DNA of 55,090 bases from CAZQFV01 sp964592645 (GTDB lineage: Bacteria > Chloroflexota > Chloroflexia > DTKN01): contig CAZQFV010000026.1 of assembly GCA_964592645.1 (NCBI GenBank), positions 1 to 55,090 on the forward strand, in the 5' to 3' direction. Shown in pieces: positions 25,562 through 34,250 of the stretch. Each line of letters begins with the position of its first letter. The stretch's first letter is position 1. Both the position numbers and the translations under genes were made by a program. The notes under the pieces are model-generated. The model had not been told where the DNA came from, did no database searches, and was given only the letters and a program-made list of their open reading frames with translations.

Positions 25562-28174
25562 ATGGCAGACCAACACGAGCATGTCCCCGGCATCCGCCCG
25601 CATGGCGGCGTGCTGGTCGATCGCCTCTTGCGTGGGCCGGCCCGGGAGGCGGCCCTGGAGCGCGCCCGCACGCTGCCCCGGGTGGCCCTTTCCCCCACCG
25701 CCGTCTCCGACCTGGAGATGATCGCCGTCGGCGCCTTCAGCCCCCTCACCGGCTTTCTCGGCAAGGCCGACTACGAGCGGGTGGTCGCCGAGATGCGCCT
25801 CGCCGGCGGGCCGGTCTGGTCCTTGCCGATCACCCTGGCGGTGAGCGAGGAGGGGGCGGCCACGTTGCGCGAGGGGCAGGAGCTGGCCCTGGTGGAGCCG
25901 AATGGTCACCTGGTGGGCATCATGGAGTTGGCCGAACGCTTTCGCTACGACAAGGAGCGCGAGGCCCGGCAGGTCTTTCGCACAACCGAGACCGCCCACC
26001 CCGGGGTGGCCCGCCTCTACGCCCAGGGGGAGGTCCTCCTGGGCGGCGACGTGTGGATGTTGGACCGTCCCGCGCAGGTCGATTTCCCCGAGTTTCGCCA
26101 CGACCCCATCGAGACCCGGCGCATGTTCGACCGGCGCGGCTGGCGGCACGTCGTCGGATTCCAGACGCGCAACCCGGTGCACCGGGCCCACGAGTATATC
26201 CAGAAGACGGCGCTGGAGATCGTCGACGGCCTCTTCCTGCACCCCCTGGTGGGCGAGACCAAGGGCGACGACATCCCGGCCGACGTGCGCATGCGCTCCT
26301 ACCAGAGCCTGCTCCGCGACTATTACCCCCCGGACCGGGTCCTCCTGGGGGTCTTTCCGGCGGCGATGCGCTATGCCGGCCCGCGCGAGGCCATCTTTCA
26401 CGCCATCTGCCGCAAGAACTATGGCTGCACCCACTTTATCGTGGGCCGCGACCACGCCGGGGTCGGCAAGTACTATGGCACCTACGACGCCCAGTTGATC
26501 TTTGACGAGTTTGCCCCGGAAGAGCTGGGCATCGTCCCCCTCTTCTTCGAGCATGCCTTCTACTGCCGCAAGTGCGGCGGCATGGCCACGCCCAAGACCT
26601 GCCCCCATAGCGCCGAGTGGCATATCTCCCTGAGCGGAACGCAGGTGCGCCAGCTCCTCCAGGAGGGCCAGGCCCCTCCCCCGGAGATGACCCGCCCGGA
26701 GGTCGCCTGGGTGCTGCTGGGCGCGGCGGCGCCTGTGGCCGTCGCCTCCGCCTCCCCCCACGTAGGCGCGGGGCCCGAGCCCGTGGGACAAGGGGAGGCG
26801 CCGCCCCGCCTACTGGTCATCGGCCTGGACTGCCTGGAGCCCTCCCTCCTGGAGGATTGGAAAGAAGACCTGCCGCACATGCAGCGGCTGATCGCCGGCG
26901 GCATCTCCGGGCCGCTGGAGAGCACCATTCCCCCGATTACCGTGCCGGCCTGGGCCTGCATGCTCAGCGGCAAGGACCCCGGCGAACTGGGCGTCTACGG
27001 CTTCCGCAACCGCGTCGACCGCGGCTACACCCGGATGGCCGTGGCCACGGCCCGCGATGTGCGGGTCGATCGGGTTTGGGACCTTCTGGGGCAGGCCGGC
27101 CGCCGGGTGGCCCTGATCGGCGTGCCGCAGACCTACCCGCCCGGCCCGGTGAACGGCGTCCTGATCAGCGATTTCCTCACCCCCAGCACCCAGAGCGACT
27201 TTACCTACCCATCGGCGCTGCGCGCGCAGTTGGAGCGCTGGGTGGGCGAGTACATCCTCGACGTCAAGGACTTCCGCACCGCGGACAAGGACTGCCTGCT
27301 GCGGCAGATCTATGAGATGACCGAGCGCCGTTTCCGCGTGGCGCGGCACCTGCTGCGCCGGGAGCGCTGGGACTTTTTCATGCTCGTGGAGATGGGCATC
27401 GATCGTATGCACCACGGCTTCTGGAGCCTGATGGCCCCCGATCACCCCAGGTACGTCCCGGGGAACCGCTACCGGGAGGCCATCCGCGACTATTACCGCT
27501 ACATCGACCGCGAGGTCGGCGAGCTCCTCGACCTGGCGGGCGACGACGCGCTCGTCCTGTTGGTCTCCGACCACGGCGCGCGGACCATGGCCGGGGGCAT
27601 CTGCCTCAACGATTGGCTTATCCGGGAGGGCTACCTGGTGTTGAAGGAACGGCCCCAGGGGATCGTGCCGCTGGAAAAGGCCGAGATCGACTGGGCCCGC
27701 ACGACGGCCTGGGGGGCCGGCGGCTACTACGGCCGGCTCTTCCTGAACGTGCAGGGGCGCGAACCGCAGGGCCTGATCCCCCCCGAGCGCTACGAGTCCG
27801 TGCGCGACGAGATCGGCGCCAAGCTGACGGCCATGGTCGGCCCCCAGGGGCAGCCGTTGGGGACGGTGGTGTACAGGCCGGAGCAGATCTACCGCCAGGT
27901 GCGCAACATCGCCCCGGACCTCATCGTGTACTTTGGCGACCTGGCCTGGCGCTCGGTGGGCAGCATCGGCTACGACAGCCTCTACACCATGGAGAACGAC
28001 ACCGGCCCGGACGACGCCAACCATGCCCGGCACGGCGTCTTTGCCCTGTACGATCCGCGCTGCCCACAAGGGCAGCGGCGGGACGATCTGCACATCATGG
28101 ACGTGGCTCCCACCATCCTGGACCGGCTGGGGCTCCCGGTCCCCGATGGCATGGGGGGCAAGGTGATCAGGTGA
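25562..28174 (+). CDS. sat: Sulfate adenylyltransferase fused to alkaline-phosphatase-superfamily phosphohydrolase
   Basis: 870-residue fusion. Residues 1 to about 385 are ATP sulfurylase (ATP + sulfate to APS + PPi) with all signature sites: QTRNPVHRAHEY, MRYAGPREAIFHA, GRDHAGVG, the CRKCGG/TCPH cysteine cluster and LSGTQVRQLL. After an Ala/Pro linker, residues from about 415 form a type I phosphodiesterase/nucleotide pyrophosphatase domain of the alkaline phosphatase superfamily: LVIGLDCLEPSLL (metal Asp), ITVPAWACMLSGKDPGE (Thr nucleophile), EMGIDRMHHGFW, VSDHGARTM and NHARHGVFALY (metal ligands). It looks catalytically intact. It might remove PPi or act on APS/PAPS-related phosphoesters; which one is unknown. 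ATG 25562 has AGGAGA 6 nt upstream. cysC follows 25 nt later. Confidence 0.92.
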   Translation: MADQHEHVPGIRPHGGVLVDRLLRGPAREAALERARTLPRVALSPTAVSDLEMIAVGAFSPLTGFLGKADYERVVAEMRLAGGPVWSLPITLAVSEEGAATLREGQELALVEPNGHLVGIMELAERFRYDKEREARQVFRTTETAHPGVARLYAQGEVLLGGDVWMLDRPAQVDFPEFRHDPIETRRMFDRRGWRHVVGFQTRNPVHRAHEYIQKTALEIVDGLFLHPLVGETKGDDIPADVRMRSYQSLLRDYYPPDRVLLGVFPAAMRYAGPREAIFHAICRKNYGCTHFIVGRDHAGVGKYYGTYDAQLIFDEFAPEELGIVPLFFEHAFYCRKCGGMATPKTCPHSAEWHISLSGTQVRQLLQEGQAPPPEMTRPEVAWVLLGAAAPVAVASASPHVGAGPEPVGQGEAPPRLLVIGLDCLEPSLLEDWKEDLPHMQRLIAGGISGPLESTIPPITVPAWACMLSGKDPGELGVYGFRNRVDRGYTRMAVATARDVRVDRVWDLLGQAGRRVALIGVPQTYPPGPVNGVLISDFLTPSTQSDFTYPSALRAQLERWVGEYILDVKDFRTADKDCLLRQIYEMTERRFRVARHLLRRERWDFFMLVEMGIDRMHHGFWSLMAPDHPRYVPGNRYREAIRDYYRYIDREVGELLDLAGDDALVLLVSDHGARTMAGGICLNDWLIREGYLVLKERPQGIVPLEKAEIDWARTTAWGAGGYYGRLFLNVQGREPQGLIPPERYESVRDEIGAKLTAMVGPQGQPLGTVVYRPEQIYRQVRNIAPDLIVYFGDLAWRSVGSIGYDSLYTMENDTGPDDANHARHGVFALYDPRCPQGQRRDDLHIMDVAPTILDRLGLPVPDGMGGKVIR

Positions 28175-28199
28175 CCTGCCGCAAACACAGGAGAACGGC

Positions 28200-28805
28200 A
28201 TGACTTTCGACCGTGGCTTCACCCTCTGGTTCACCGGCCTTTCGGGCTCGGGCAAGACGACGTTGGCCAAGATGTTGGAGGAAGAGTTCCGCGCCCGGGG
28301 GATGACGCGCGTGGAGCGGTTGGACGGCGACATCGTCCGCCAGGGGCTGACGCGCGACCTGGGTTTCTCCAAGGAGGACCGCGACAGGAACATCGAGCGG
28401 GTCACTTTCGTGGCCAAGCTGCTGACGCGCAACGGGGTGGCCACGCTCTGTTCCTTTATCTCGCCCTATCGTGAGGTGCGCGCCCGTTCCCGGCAGGAGA
28501 TCGGCGCGTTCATCGAGGTCTACTGCCAATGCTCGTTGGAGGCGCTGATGGCCCGCGACGTCAAGGGGCTGTACAAAAAGGCGTTGGCCGGCGAGATCCC
28601 CAACTTTACCGGGATCTCGGACCCCTACGAGGAACCGCTGGAGCCGGAGATCGTCGTCCACACCGATTCCGAGTCGCCCCAGGAGAGCGCGCGGCGCATC
28701 CTGGCCTACCTGGAGGAGCGGCAGTTGATCCCGCCGGCCCGGGTGTACACGCCCGAGGAGGAGGCCGAAGTGGAGGGCCGGCTGCGCTCGCTGGGGTATC
28801 TGTAG
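28200..28805 (+). CDS. cysC: Adenylyl-sulfate (APS) kinase
   Basis: 201-residue kinase that phosphorylates APS to PAPS. Walker A is GLSGSGKTT, followed by DGDIVRQGLTRDLGFSKEDRDRNIERV, SFISPYREVR and the APS-binding lid KGLYKKALAGEIPNFTGISDPYEEP, all canonical. The C-terminus carries about 30 extra residues (ARVYTPEEEAEVEGRLRSLGYL). It sits directly behind the Sat fusion, so this locus makes PAPS. No PAPS reductase or sulfotransferase gene lies in the window, so the use (assimilation or sulfation) is open. Confidence 0.96.
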   Translation: MTFDRGFTLWFTGLSGSGKTTLAKMLEEEFRARGMTRVERLDGDIVRQGLTRDLGFSKEDRDRNIERVTFVAKLLTRNGVATLCSFISPYREVRARSRQEIGAFIEVYCQCSLEALMARDVKGLYKKALAGEIPNFTGISDPYEEPLEPEIVVHTDSESPQESARRILAYLEERQLIPPARVYTPEEEAEVEGRLRSLGYL

Positions 28806-28864
28806 GGCCGGCACGCGCTCGCCCCTGGTCAAGTTGTTCGGGATTCGCCCGACGGAGGTGTACG

Positions 28865-29644
28865 TTGAGCGACGAGAGTTTCGACAGCGCGCCCAAGACC
28901 GGCCGGGGCCGCAAGGCCCGGAGCGGCGCCTCGCCGGCCCCCCGCCGGCCGGCGGAGGGGGAGCAGGATATGGACTATCGCCCGCGCCCGGCGCGCGATA
29001 CGCGCGAGCGCCGCCCGCGCGCGGCGCGGTCGACCGCCCGGAAGGCCGTGGGACGGCCGGCCGCGCGCGTCGGCAGCATCAACAAGCTGCTGCGCAACAA
29101 GGTCTTTTGGCAGTTCGCGGCGGTCGCCGCGCTCCTGTTGATCGTCGTGGTGCCGGTGATTGCCGAGCTGCTGCAGAGCCGTGTCACGGCCCCGGTCGGC
29201 GATCCGGTGAGCATGGGCAACGCCTACTACGACCAGGCGCTGGCGCTCCTGGACAAGGGGGATACCGACGGGGCGGTGAGCGCCTTCCGGCAGGCAGCCT
29301 CCGCCTACGAGCGCGCTCTGCTGCAGGACCCCCAGAACGTGCAGGTGCGCACCGACCTGGGGGCGGTCTACTACTACCAGGGCCGCCTCCTTGGCGATGC
29401 CTCCCTGGTGGAGCGGTCCGTCGCGGCTTGGCAGACCGTGCTGGCGCAGGACCCCAACAAGGTCGAGGCGCTGTTCAACCTCGGCCTGGCCTACGCCATC
29501 ATGGGCCGGGTAGACCAGGCCGTGGCGTCTTGGCAGCGGGTGATCGAGTTGGCCCCGGGCACGCAGTCGGCCCAGGATGCCCAGGAGATGATCCTGCGCT
29601 ACACGTCGACCTTGACCTCCACCTCCGTGCCGGCCGGCCCGTAG
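28865..29644 (+). CDS. Membrane-anchored TPR protein
   Basis: 259-residue protein: a basic, disordered N-terminal tail (about 75 residues, many Arg/Pro), one membrane helix (FWQFAAVAALLLIVVVPVIAELL, about 80-102), then three to four tetratricopeptide repeats (NAYYDQALALLDKGDTDGAVSAFRQAA; VEALFNLGLAYAIMGRVDQAVASWQRVIELAP). The start is TTG 28865 with GGAGGTG 4 nt upstream. The positively charged tail stays inside and the TPRs are likely outside. A partner is not known; the gene lies in a run toward the methyltransferase and rnhB. Confidence 0.8.
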   Translation: MSDESFDSAPKTGRGRKARSGASPAPRRPAEGEQDMDYRPRPARDTRERRPRAARSTARKAVGRPAARVGSINKLLRNKVFWQFAAVAALLLIVVVPVIAELLQSRVTAPVGDPVSMGNAYYDQALALLDKGDTDGAVSAFRQAASAYERALLQDPQNVQVRTDLGAVYYYQGRLLGDASLVERSVAAWQTVLAQDPNKVEALFNLGLAYAIMGRVDQAVASWQRVIELAPGTQSAQDAQEMILRYTSTLTSTSVPAGP

Positions 29645-29664
29645 CTCCTGGCTTGGAGGATGGT

Positions 29665-30321
29665 ATGCCTACCCCCTGGTGGGCCGGCCTGGTGGAGTTC
29701 TTCCTGGACCGCCTGTACGGTGAGTTCGCCTGGGCCTACGACCTGGTGAGTTGGATGGTCTCGCTGGGCCGCTGGGGCCGCTGGCGCCGGGTGGCGCTGC
29801 GCTACCTGCGCGGGGAGCGCGTCTTGGAGGTCGGCTGCGGCACGGGGGCCCTGCTGGTGGACCTGGCCGGGCGCGCCCGCGCCGTGTGCGGCAGCGACCT
29901 TTCGCCCGCCATGCTGCGCCAGGCGCGGCGGCGGCTACGCCGGGCGGGCTGCGCCATCCCGCTCTGCCGGGCCCGGGCCCAGGCGCTGCCCTATCGCTCC
30001 GCCTCGTTCGATACCGTCGCCTGCACCTTTCCGGCGGGCTACATCCGTGACCCGCGCGCCTGGGCCGAGTTCGCGCGGGTGCTCGTCCCCGGCGGGCGCG
30101 CCGTGGTGGTGTACGGGGTGGCGGTGGGGCAGCGGACGCTGCCCCAGAGGTTGGTGCGGTCCCTCCTGGCGCTGGGCCACACCACCGCTTCCGCGCTGCG
30201 ACCGCCCGCGGAGGGGGAAGGTGCCTGGCGCGTGCAGCGCCTGGCCGTGGAGGAGGGCGCCGACCGGGTGGGGCTGCTGTTGCTCGAAACGGGTGACCAG
30301 GATGCCGCCTACGCTGGATGA
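29665..30321 (+). CDS. Class I SAM-dependent methyltransferase
   Basis: 218-residue methyltransferase of the Rossmann type. Motif I is VLEVGCGTGALLVDLAG; motif II-like CGSDLSPAMLRQA; motif IV-like FDTVACTFPAGYI; post-region FARVLVPGGRAVVVYGVA. The N-terminus (FLDRLYGEFAWAYDLVSWMVSLGRW) resembles ubiquinone/menaquinone-type or lipid methyltransferases. ATG 29665 follows GGAGG. The 3' end overlaps rnhB by 20 nt. Confidence 0.85.
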   Translation: MPTPWWAGLVEFFLDRLYGEFAWAYDLVSWMVSLGRWGRWRRVALRYLRGERVLEVGCGTGALLVDLAGRARAVCGSDLSPAMLRQARRRLRRAGCAIPLCRARAQALPYRSASFDTVACTFPAGYIRDPRAWAEFARVLVPGGRAVVVYGVAVGQRTLPQRLVRSLLALGHTTASALRPPAEGEGAWRVQRLAVEEGADRVGLLLLETGDQDAAYAG

Positions 30322-30937
30322 GGAGTTGCGCCTGGCGCGACAGGGGTTTCCCATGGTGGCCGGGCTCGACGAGGTCGGCCGGGGCTGCTGGGCCGGCCCG
30401 GTCGTCGCCGCGGCGGTGATCCTGCCGCTGGAGCGGCTGCGGGCCGAACCGGGGCTCCTGGCGGGGGTAGACGACTCCAAGCGCCTGACGGCACATCAGC
30501 GGGAGGCTGCGGCGGCGCGGGTCCGGGAGGTGGCCCTGGCGGTGGGCCTCGGGCTGGCCTCGGCGGCGCTGGTGGACGCCCTGGGGATTGTCGCGGCGAC
30601 GCGGCTGGCGATGCGCCAGGCGGTAGGCCGGCTGGCGACGGCCCCGGACTTTATCCTCTTGGACGGGCTGCTGGGGCTGGACCTGCCCTTGCCCCAGCGG
30701 GCCATCGTCCGGGGCGATGCCCTCTCCCTTTCCATCGCCGCGGCCTCGGTCGTGGCCAAGGTGCACCGCGACGCGCTGCTGGCCCGGTGGGCGGATGAGT
30801 TCCCGGGCTATGGCTTCGAGCGCCACAGGGGGTACGGCACTCCCCAGCACCGGTGGGCGCTGCGCGAGTTGGGCCCCTGCCCCCTGCACCGGCGGTCCTT
30901 TGCTCCGGTGCGGAGATCCCTTCCCCAGAGCTACTGA
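30302..30937 (+). CDS. rnhB: Ribonuclease HII
   Basis: 211-residue RNase HII, which cleaves the RNA strand of RNA-DNA hybrids and removes single ribonucleotides. The family signatures are AGLDEVGRGCWAGPV (first catalytic Asp-Glu), VDDSKRLTAHQRE, ILLDG and RGDALSLSIAAASVVAKVHRD (further acidic residues), then GYGTPQHRWALRELGPCPLHRRSF. ATG 30302 starts inside the methyltransferase gene. It is convergent with mtnP. Confidence 0.95.
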   Translation: MPPTLDEELRLARQGFPMVAGLDEVGRGCWAGPVVAAAVILPLERLRAEPGLLAGVDDSKRLTAHQREAAAARVREVALAVGLGLASAALVDALGIVAATRLAMRQAVGRLATAPDFILLDGLLGLDLPLPQRAIVRGDALSLSIAAASVVAKVHRDALLARWADEFPGYGFERHRGYGTPQHRWALRELGPCPLHRRSFAPVRRSLPQSY

Positions 30938-30968
30938 TCGTCGGCGAGCCGTTTGCAGTTGTCAGTTG

Positions 30969-31832
30969 CTACGGCAGGTATTTCCCCAGGAACAACCGCA
31001 TCTTCTCCCGCTCCGCGGCGGGCATCGCCTCGGGGCGGGTGACGATGGCCGTGGCCAGGGCGTTGGCGCAGGGGCAATCCCGTGGGCCGTCGAGTATGGG
31101 CACGACGGTGCGGATGACCGCCTGGGCCCTCTCGGCGTTCTTGTGCAGGTTCTCCAGGATCATCTCCACGGTGACCCCGGCCTCGCTTTCGTGCCAGACG
31201 TCATAGTCGGTGGCAAAGGCCAGCGTGGCGTAACACATCTCGGCCTCACGGGCCAGCTTGGCCTCGGGGAGGGCGGTCATGCCGATGACGTCCACTCCCC
31301 ACTGGCGGTAGGTGCGCGACTCGGCCTTGGTGGAGAAGGCCGGCCCTTCGATGCAGATGTAGGTGCCGCCGTAGTGGACGCGCCCGCCGGCCTGGCGGCA
31401 GGCCCGGAGGAGCTGCTCGCGCAGGTGAGGGCAGGCCGGCGGCTCGAAGGAGATATGCACGGCGATGCCCCGCCCGAAGAGGGTGCTCGGCCGGCTGTGG
31501 GTGTGATCCAGGTACTCGTCAGGGATGACCATGTCCTGGGGATGGATCTCTTCGCGCATACTGCCGACGGCGCTGATCGAGATGACCCGTTCCACGCCCA
31601 GCGCTTTCAGGGCATAGATATTGGCCCGGGCCGGCACCTCGCTGGGGATGTGGCGATGCCCCTTCCCGTGGCGGGCCAGAAAAGCTACCGCCTGCCCTTC
31701 CAACTGGCCGACCACGAAAGGCGCACTGGGTGGGCCAAAGGGCGTATCGACCTCAATCTCGTGCGCTCCTGTCAACCCGGCCATCTGGTAGAGCCCGGTG
31801 CCGCCGATGATGCCAATCTTGGCCTCTGCCAT
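30969..31832 (-). CDS. mtnP: S-methyl-5'-thioadenosine phosphorylase
   Basis: 287-residue enzyme of purine-nucleoside-phosphorylase family 2: 5'-methylthioadenosine + phosphate to adenine + 5-methylthioribose-1-phosphate. Motifs: IGIIGGTGLYQM, ARHGKGHRHIPSEVPARANIYALKALGV, YICIEGPAFSTKAESRTYR and GMTALPEAKLAREAEMCYATLAFATDYD. The MTA rather than inosine class is indicated by MTALPEAKLAREAEMCYA. Two ATGs in tandem (31835, 31832); I chose the second because AAGGAGG is 5 nt from it. Promoter at 31930-31958. Confidence 0.93.
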   Translation of the reverse strand: MAEAKIGIIGGTGLYQMAGLTGAHEIEVDTPFGPPSAPFVVGQLEGQAVAFLARHGKGHRHIPSEVPARANIYALKALGVERVISISAVGSMREEIHPQDMVIPDEYLDHTHSRPSTLFGRGIAVHISFEPPACPHLREQLLRACRQAGGRVHYGGTYICIEGPAFSTKAESRTYRQWGVDVIGMTALPEAKLAREAEMCYATLAFATDYDVWHESEAGVTVEMILENLHKNAERAQAVIRTVVPILDGPRDCPCANALATAIVTRPEAMPAAEREKMRLFLGKYLP

Positions 31833-31929
31833 CATGTCCTCCTTGGGGTGCTGTCGACGTGCAAAGCTGTGCCGAAAGTCGCGGGGCGTGCCCTGGGGGT
31901 CACGGGCCCCATGCGGCGGGTGCGGTGGC

Positions 31930-31958
31930 ATTCTACTATATTCCGGCGCCGGCTGCAA
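31930..31958 (-). promoter_or_regulatory. Sigma70-type promoter for mtnP
   Basis: On the minus strand: TTGCAG, a 17-nt spacer and TAGAAT. The leader to the mtnP start is about 90 nt. Confidence 0.6.
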
Positions 31959-31985
31959 ATGATGTATGCATCGCTGCCGGCGTTG

Positions 31986-32014
31986 TTGCTCGAGCGGCGC
32001 GTTTGTGATAGGAT
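31986..32014 (+). promoter_or_regulatory. Possible promoter for small ORF
   Basis: TTGCTC at 31986-31991, a 17-nt spacer and TAGGAT at 32009-32014, divergent from the mtnP promoter. Confidence 0.45.
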
Positions 32015-32070
32015 AGCGGCAGCCAGGTTCCTGGCAGCGCCACCTGGATTCTGCCCGGCGGAACTTACGC

Positions 32071-32346
32071 CTGGCCCTGATCATCCTGGACCTGGACGGA
32101 TCGGGCCGCGCCCCCTGCTGGCGGCCTGGTCCCTGTATCGAGGCCATCCTGGCCGGCGAAAGGGACCGGCGCTTCTCCCTGGAACGGCAGCTCCAGGTGA
32201 TCGATGCGCTGCTGGGCTGGGCGCACAAGGTCGAGCGCCTGGAAGGTGCGCCTCCCTCGGCGCACGACCTGGCGCACGAGTTGGCCAAGGGGGCCACTGC
32301 GGCGGTCCGGGACTGCCTGGCCGATCGGACGCTCCTGGAGTCCTAG
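32071..32346 (+). CDS. Possible small protein with non-canonical start
   Basis: A 92-codon frame reading LALIILDLDGSGRAPCW early, then charged helical sequence (RRFSLERQLQVIDALLGWAHKVERLEG; HDLAHELAKGATAAVRDCLADRTLLES) that looks like protein rather than noise. It is open back to about 32015 yet has no ATG, GTG or TTG before the internal GTG; the likeliest start is CTG 32071 with GGCGGA 8 nt upstream. A promoter-like site lies at 31986-32014 and the next promoter begins only after it stops. Alternatives are a sequencing error or a remnant. I recognise no family. Confidence 0.4.
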   Translation: MALIILDLDGSGRAPCWRPGPCIEAILAGERDRRFSLERQLQVIDALLGWAHKVERLEGAPPSAHDLAHELAKGATAAVRDCLADRTLLES

Positions 32347-32405
32347 CACCGGTTGTCTGACGAACGCTCGTGCGGCAGCGTCGTCCGACGGTGGCTCCGG
32401 GGATT

Positions 32406-32434
32406 TTGCCACCGCACGGCACTTGTGGTATGAT
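32406..32434 (+). promoter_or_regulatory. Sigma70-type promoter for kinase-like/murB operon
   Basis: TTGCCA at 32406-32411, a 17-nt spacer and TATGAT at 32429-32434. The leader is about 38 nt. Confidence 0.7.
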
Positions 32435-32478
32435 AACTCCGTCGTTCGGAGTGCTCTCGTTGTAGGAGGATCGCGCCC

Positions 32479-33138
32479 ATGCCAGACCAACCGGGGATCG
32501 AGGAGCTGCTCTCGTCTTGGCGCCACGAGGGGCTGACTCCCCTGGCCACCATCCGCGGGTATGCCGAGCTGTTCCTGAAGGGCGCCTGGGGGCTGTTGAG
32601 CGCCGAGCAGCGCCAGGCGATGCAGGTGATCCACCGTTCTTCCCTGCAGGCGGTCCACCGCTGGTACTACCCCTCCGACTACCTGCGTTTTCTGAACGGC
32701 GAACCGCACTTCGCCGCCGGCCGGCTGTCCGAGGCCGTCGCCGCGGCCGTCGACTACCTGCAGCGCAACCTGGAGGTGGGCGAAGATGTCCAGCTCGCCC
32801 TGCCGCCCGACCTGCCCCCGGTGCGCGCCTCCGATGGGCTGACCACGGCCCTGGTGATCCTCCTGGCCCCGGAGGAGGTCGAGTCTTGCCCGGCGCTGCG
32901 GGCCTGGCGGGCGGAAGACGGGGCGGTCCGCGTGCAGGTCCAGGCGCGGCTCTCCAGGACGGCGGGCGAAGACATCCGGGAGTCCTTTTTCACCCCGGGA
33001 ACGCGCCTCTACCTGGCCCAGGCCATCATCCGCCGGCACGGCGGCGAGATCGATTTCCGGTACACCGAGCAACTGGCGACGTTCGAGTTCTCCCTGCCGT
33101 TGTGGGACGGCGAGGCGGCCCAGGGCCAGAAGCGATAG
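32479..33138 (+). CDS. Histidine-kinase-like protein without catalytic ATP-binding boxes
   Basis: 219-residue protein that looks like a remodelled kinase core. The first part resembles a HisKA dimerization helix (WRHEGLTPLATIRGYAELFLKGAWGLL, residues 14-40; the His of RHE aligns near the phospho-acceptor site). The last part resembles the end of a HATPase domain (FFTPGTRLYLAQAIIRRHGGEIDF ... FEFSLPLW), but the N box and the D-x-G-x-G box are missing. It is unlikely to bind ATP and may serve as a phosphotransfer or scaffold protein. ATG 32479 has AGGAGG 10 nt upstream. murB starts directly after its stop. Confidence 0.72.
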   Translation: MPDQPGIEELLSSWRHEGLTPLATIRGYAELFLKGAWGLLSAEQRQAMQVIHRSSLQAVHRWYYPSDYLRFLNGEPHFAAGRLSEAVAAAVDYLQRNLEVGEDVQLALPPDLPPVRASDGLTTALVILLAPEEVESCPALRAWRAEDGAVRVQVQARLSRTAGEDIRESFFTPGTRLYLAQAIIRRHGGEIDFRYTEQLATFEFSLPLWDGEAAQGQKR

Positions 33139-34209
33139 ATGACCCACTTCCCGGCAGCCGGTTGGCAGCGCGATGTCCCCCTGGCCCCTTACACCACGTT
33201 GGGGCTGGGCGGGCCGGCCCGCTATTTCCTGGCCGTACACACCGTGGCCGAGGCCTGCCAGGCCCTGCGCTGGGCCCGGCAGGAGCGCCGGCCCGTCCAC
33301 ATCCTCGGCGGCGGCAGCAACACCATCTTTGCCGACGAGGGCTTCCCCGGCCTGGTGCTGCATGTCGCCTGCCGCGGGCTCTCCTTCCGCGAGCAGGAGG
33401 GCTATGTCTATGCCACCGCGGCGGCCGGCGAGCCCTGGGACGAGTTCGTTGCCCGGTGCCTGGAGCGCGGGCTGTCCGGCATCGAGTGCCTGTCCGGCAT
33501 CCCCGGGTTGGTCGGAGCCACGCCCATCCAGAACGTGGGGGCCTACGGGCAGGAGGTGGCCGAGACGATCGTCGGCCTGACCGCCCTGGACCGCGAGCGC
33601 CTGGCAGAGGTGCCCTTTGCCGGGGACGAGTGCGGTTTCGCCTACCGCTACAGCCGTTTCAAAGGCCCGGACCGCGGGCGCTACCTGATCCTGGAGGTGA
33701 CCTTCCGCCTGGAGGCGGGAGCCCGGCCGCGGGTGCGCTACGCCGAATTGCAGCGCTACCTGGACGAGCGCGGCGAACCGCCCACCCTGGAGCGGGTCCG
33801 CCAGGCCGTGCTTTCTCTGCGCCGCGGCAAATCTATGCTCTACGATCCCGCCGACCCCCATTCCCGTTCCGTGGGTTCCTTCTTCCTCAACCCGGTCCTA
33901 GCCCCCGGCGAGGTGGAGCGGCTGGAGGCGCGCTGGCGCCAGGGCGGCGGCGGCGAACCGCTCCCCCGTTTTCCGGCTGCGGAGGGGCTCAAAGTCCCGG
34001 CCGCCTGGCTGGTGGAGCGGGCCGGCTTTCACCGCGGCCTGCGGCGCGGCGGGGTCGGCGTCTCTGCCCATCACTGCCTGGCCCTGGTCAACTACGGCGG
34101 GACGACGCGCGAACTGCTGGCCCTGGCCCGCGAGGTGCAGGAGGGGGTGTACGAGCGCTTCGGAGTGTGGTTGGAGATGGAGCCCGAGATCGTGAAGGGG
34201 GAAGCGTGA
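33139..34209 (+). CDS. murB: UDP-N-acetylmuramate dehydrogenase
   Basis: 356-residue flavoenzyme that reduces UDP-GlcNAc-enolpyruvate to UDP-MurNAc in peptidoglycan synthesis. FAD-binding motifs: YTTLGLGGPARYF, ILGGGSNTIFADEGFPGLVL, CLSGIPGLVGATPIQNVGAYGQEV; active site region YRYSRFKG (type I MurB with the Y-loop) and GSFFLNP. The ATG starts immediately after the upstream stop, so translation is coupled. The stop codon lies inside a heptamer tract. Confidence 0.95.
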   Translation: MTHFPAAGWQRDVPLAPYTTLGLGGPARYFLAVHTVAEACQALRWARQERRPVHILGGGSNTIFADEGFPGLVLHVACRGLSFREQEGYVYATAAAGEPWDEFVARCLERGLSGIECLSGIPGLVGATPIQNVGAYGQEVAETIVGLTALDRERLAEVPFAGDECGFAYRYSRFKGPDRGRYLILEVTFRLEAGARPRVRYAELQRYLDERGEPPTLERVRQAVLSLRRGKSMLYDPADPHSRSVGSFFLNPVLAPGEVERLEARWRQGGGGEPLPRFPAAEGLKVPAAWLVERAGFHRGLRRGGVGVSAHHCLALVNYGGTTRELLALAREVQEGVYERFGVWLEMEPEIVKGEA

Positions 34210-34240
34210 AGACTTCCAACTTCCAGTCGCTCACCCCAGG
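34192..34240. repeat. Heptamer-phased short inverted repeat after murB
   Basis: GTGAAGG, GGGAAGC, GTGAAGA then CTTCCAA, CTTCCAG, TCGCTCA: purine units followed by complementary pyrimidine units, all in 7-nt phase. Ends beside the Shine-Dalgarno site of the next gene. Confidence 0.6.
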
Positions 34241-34250
34241 AGGGTCCACG

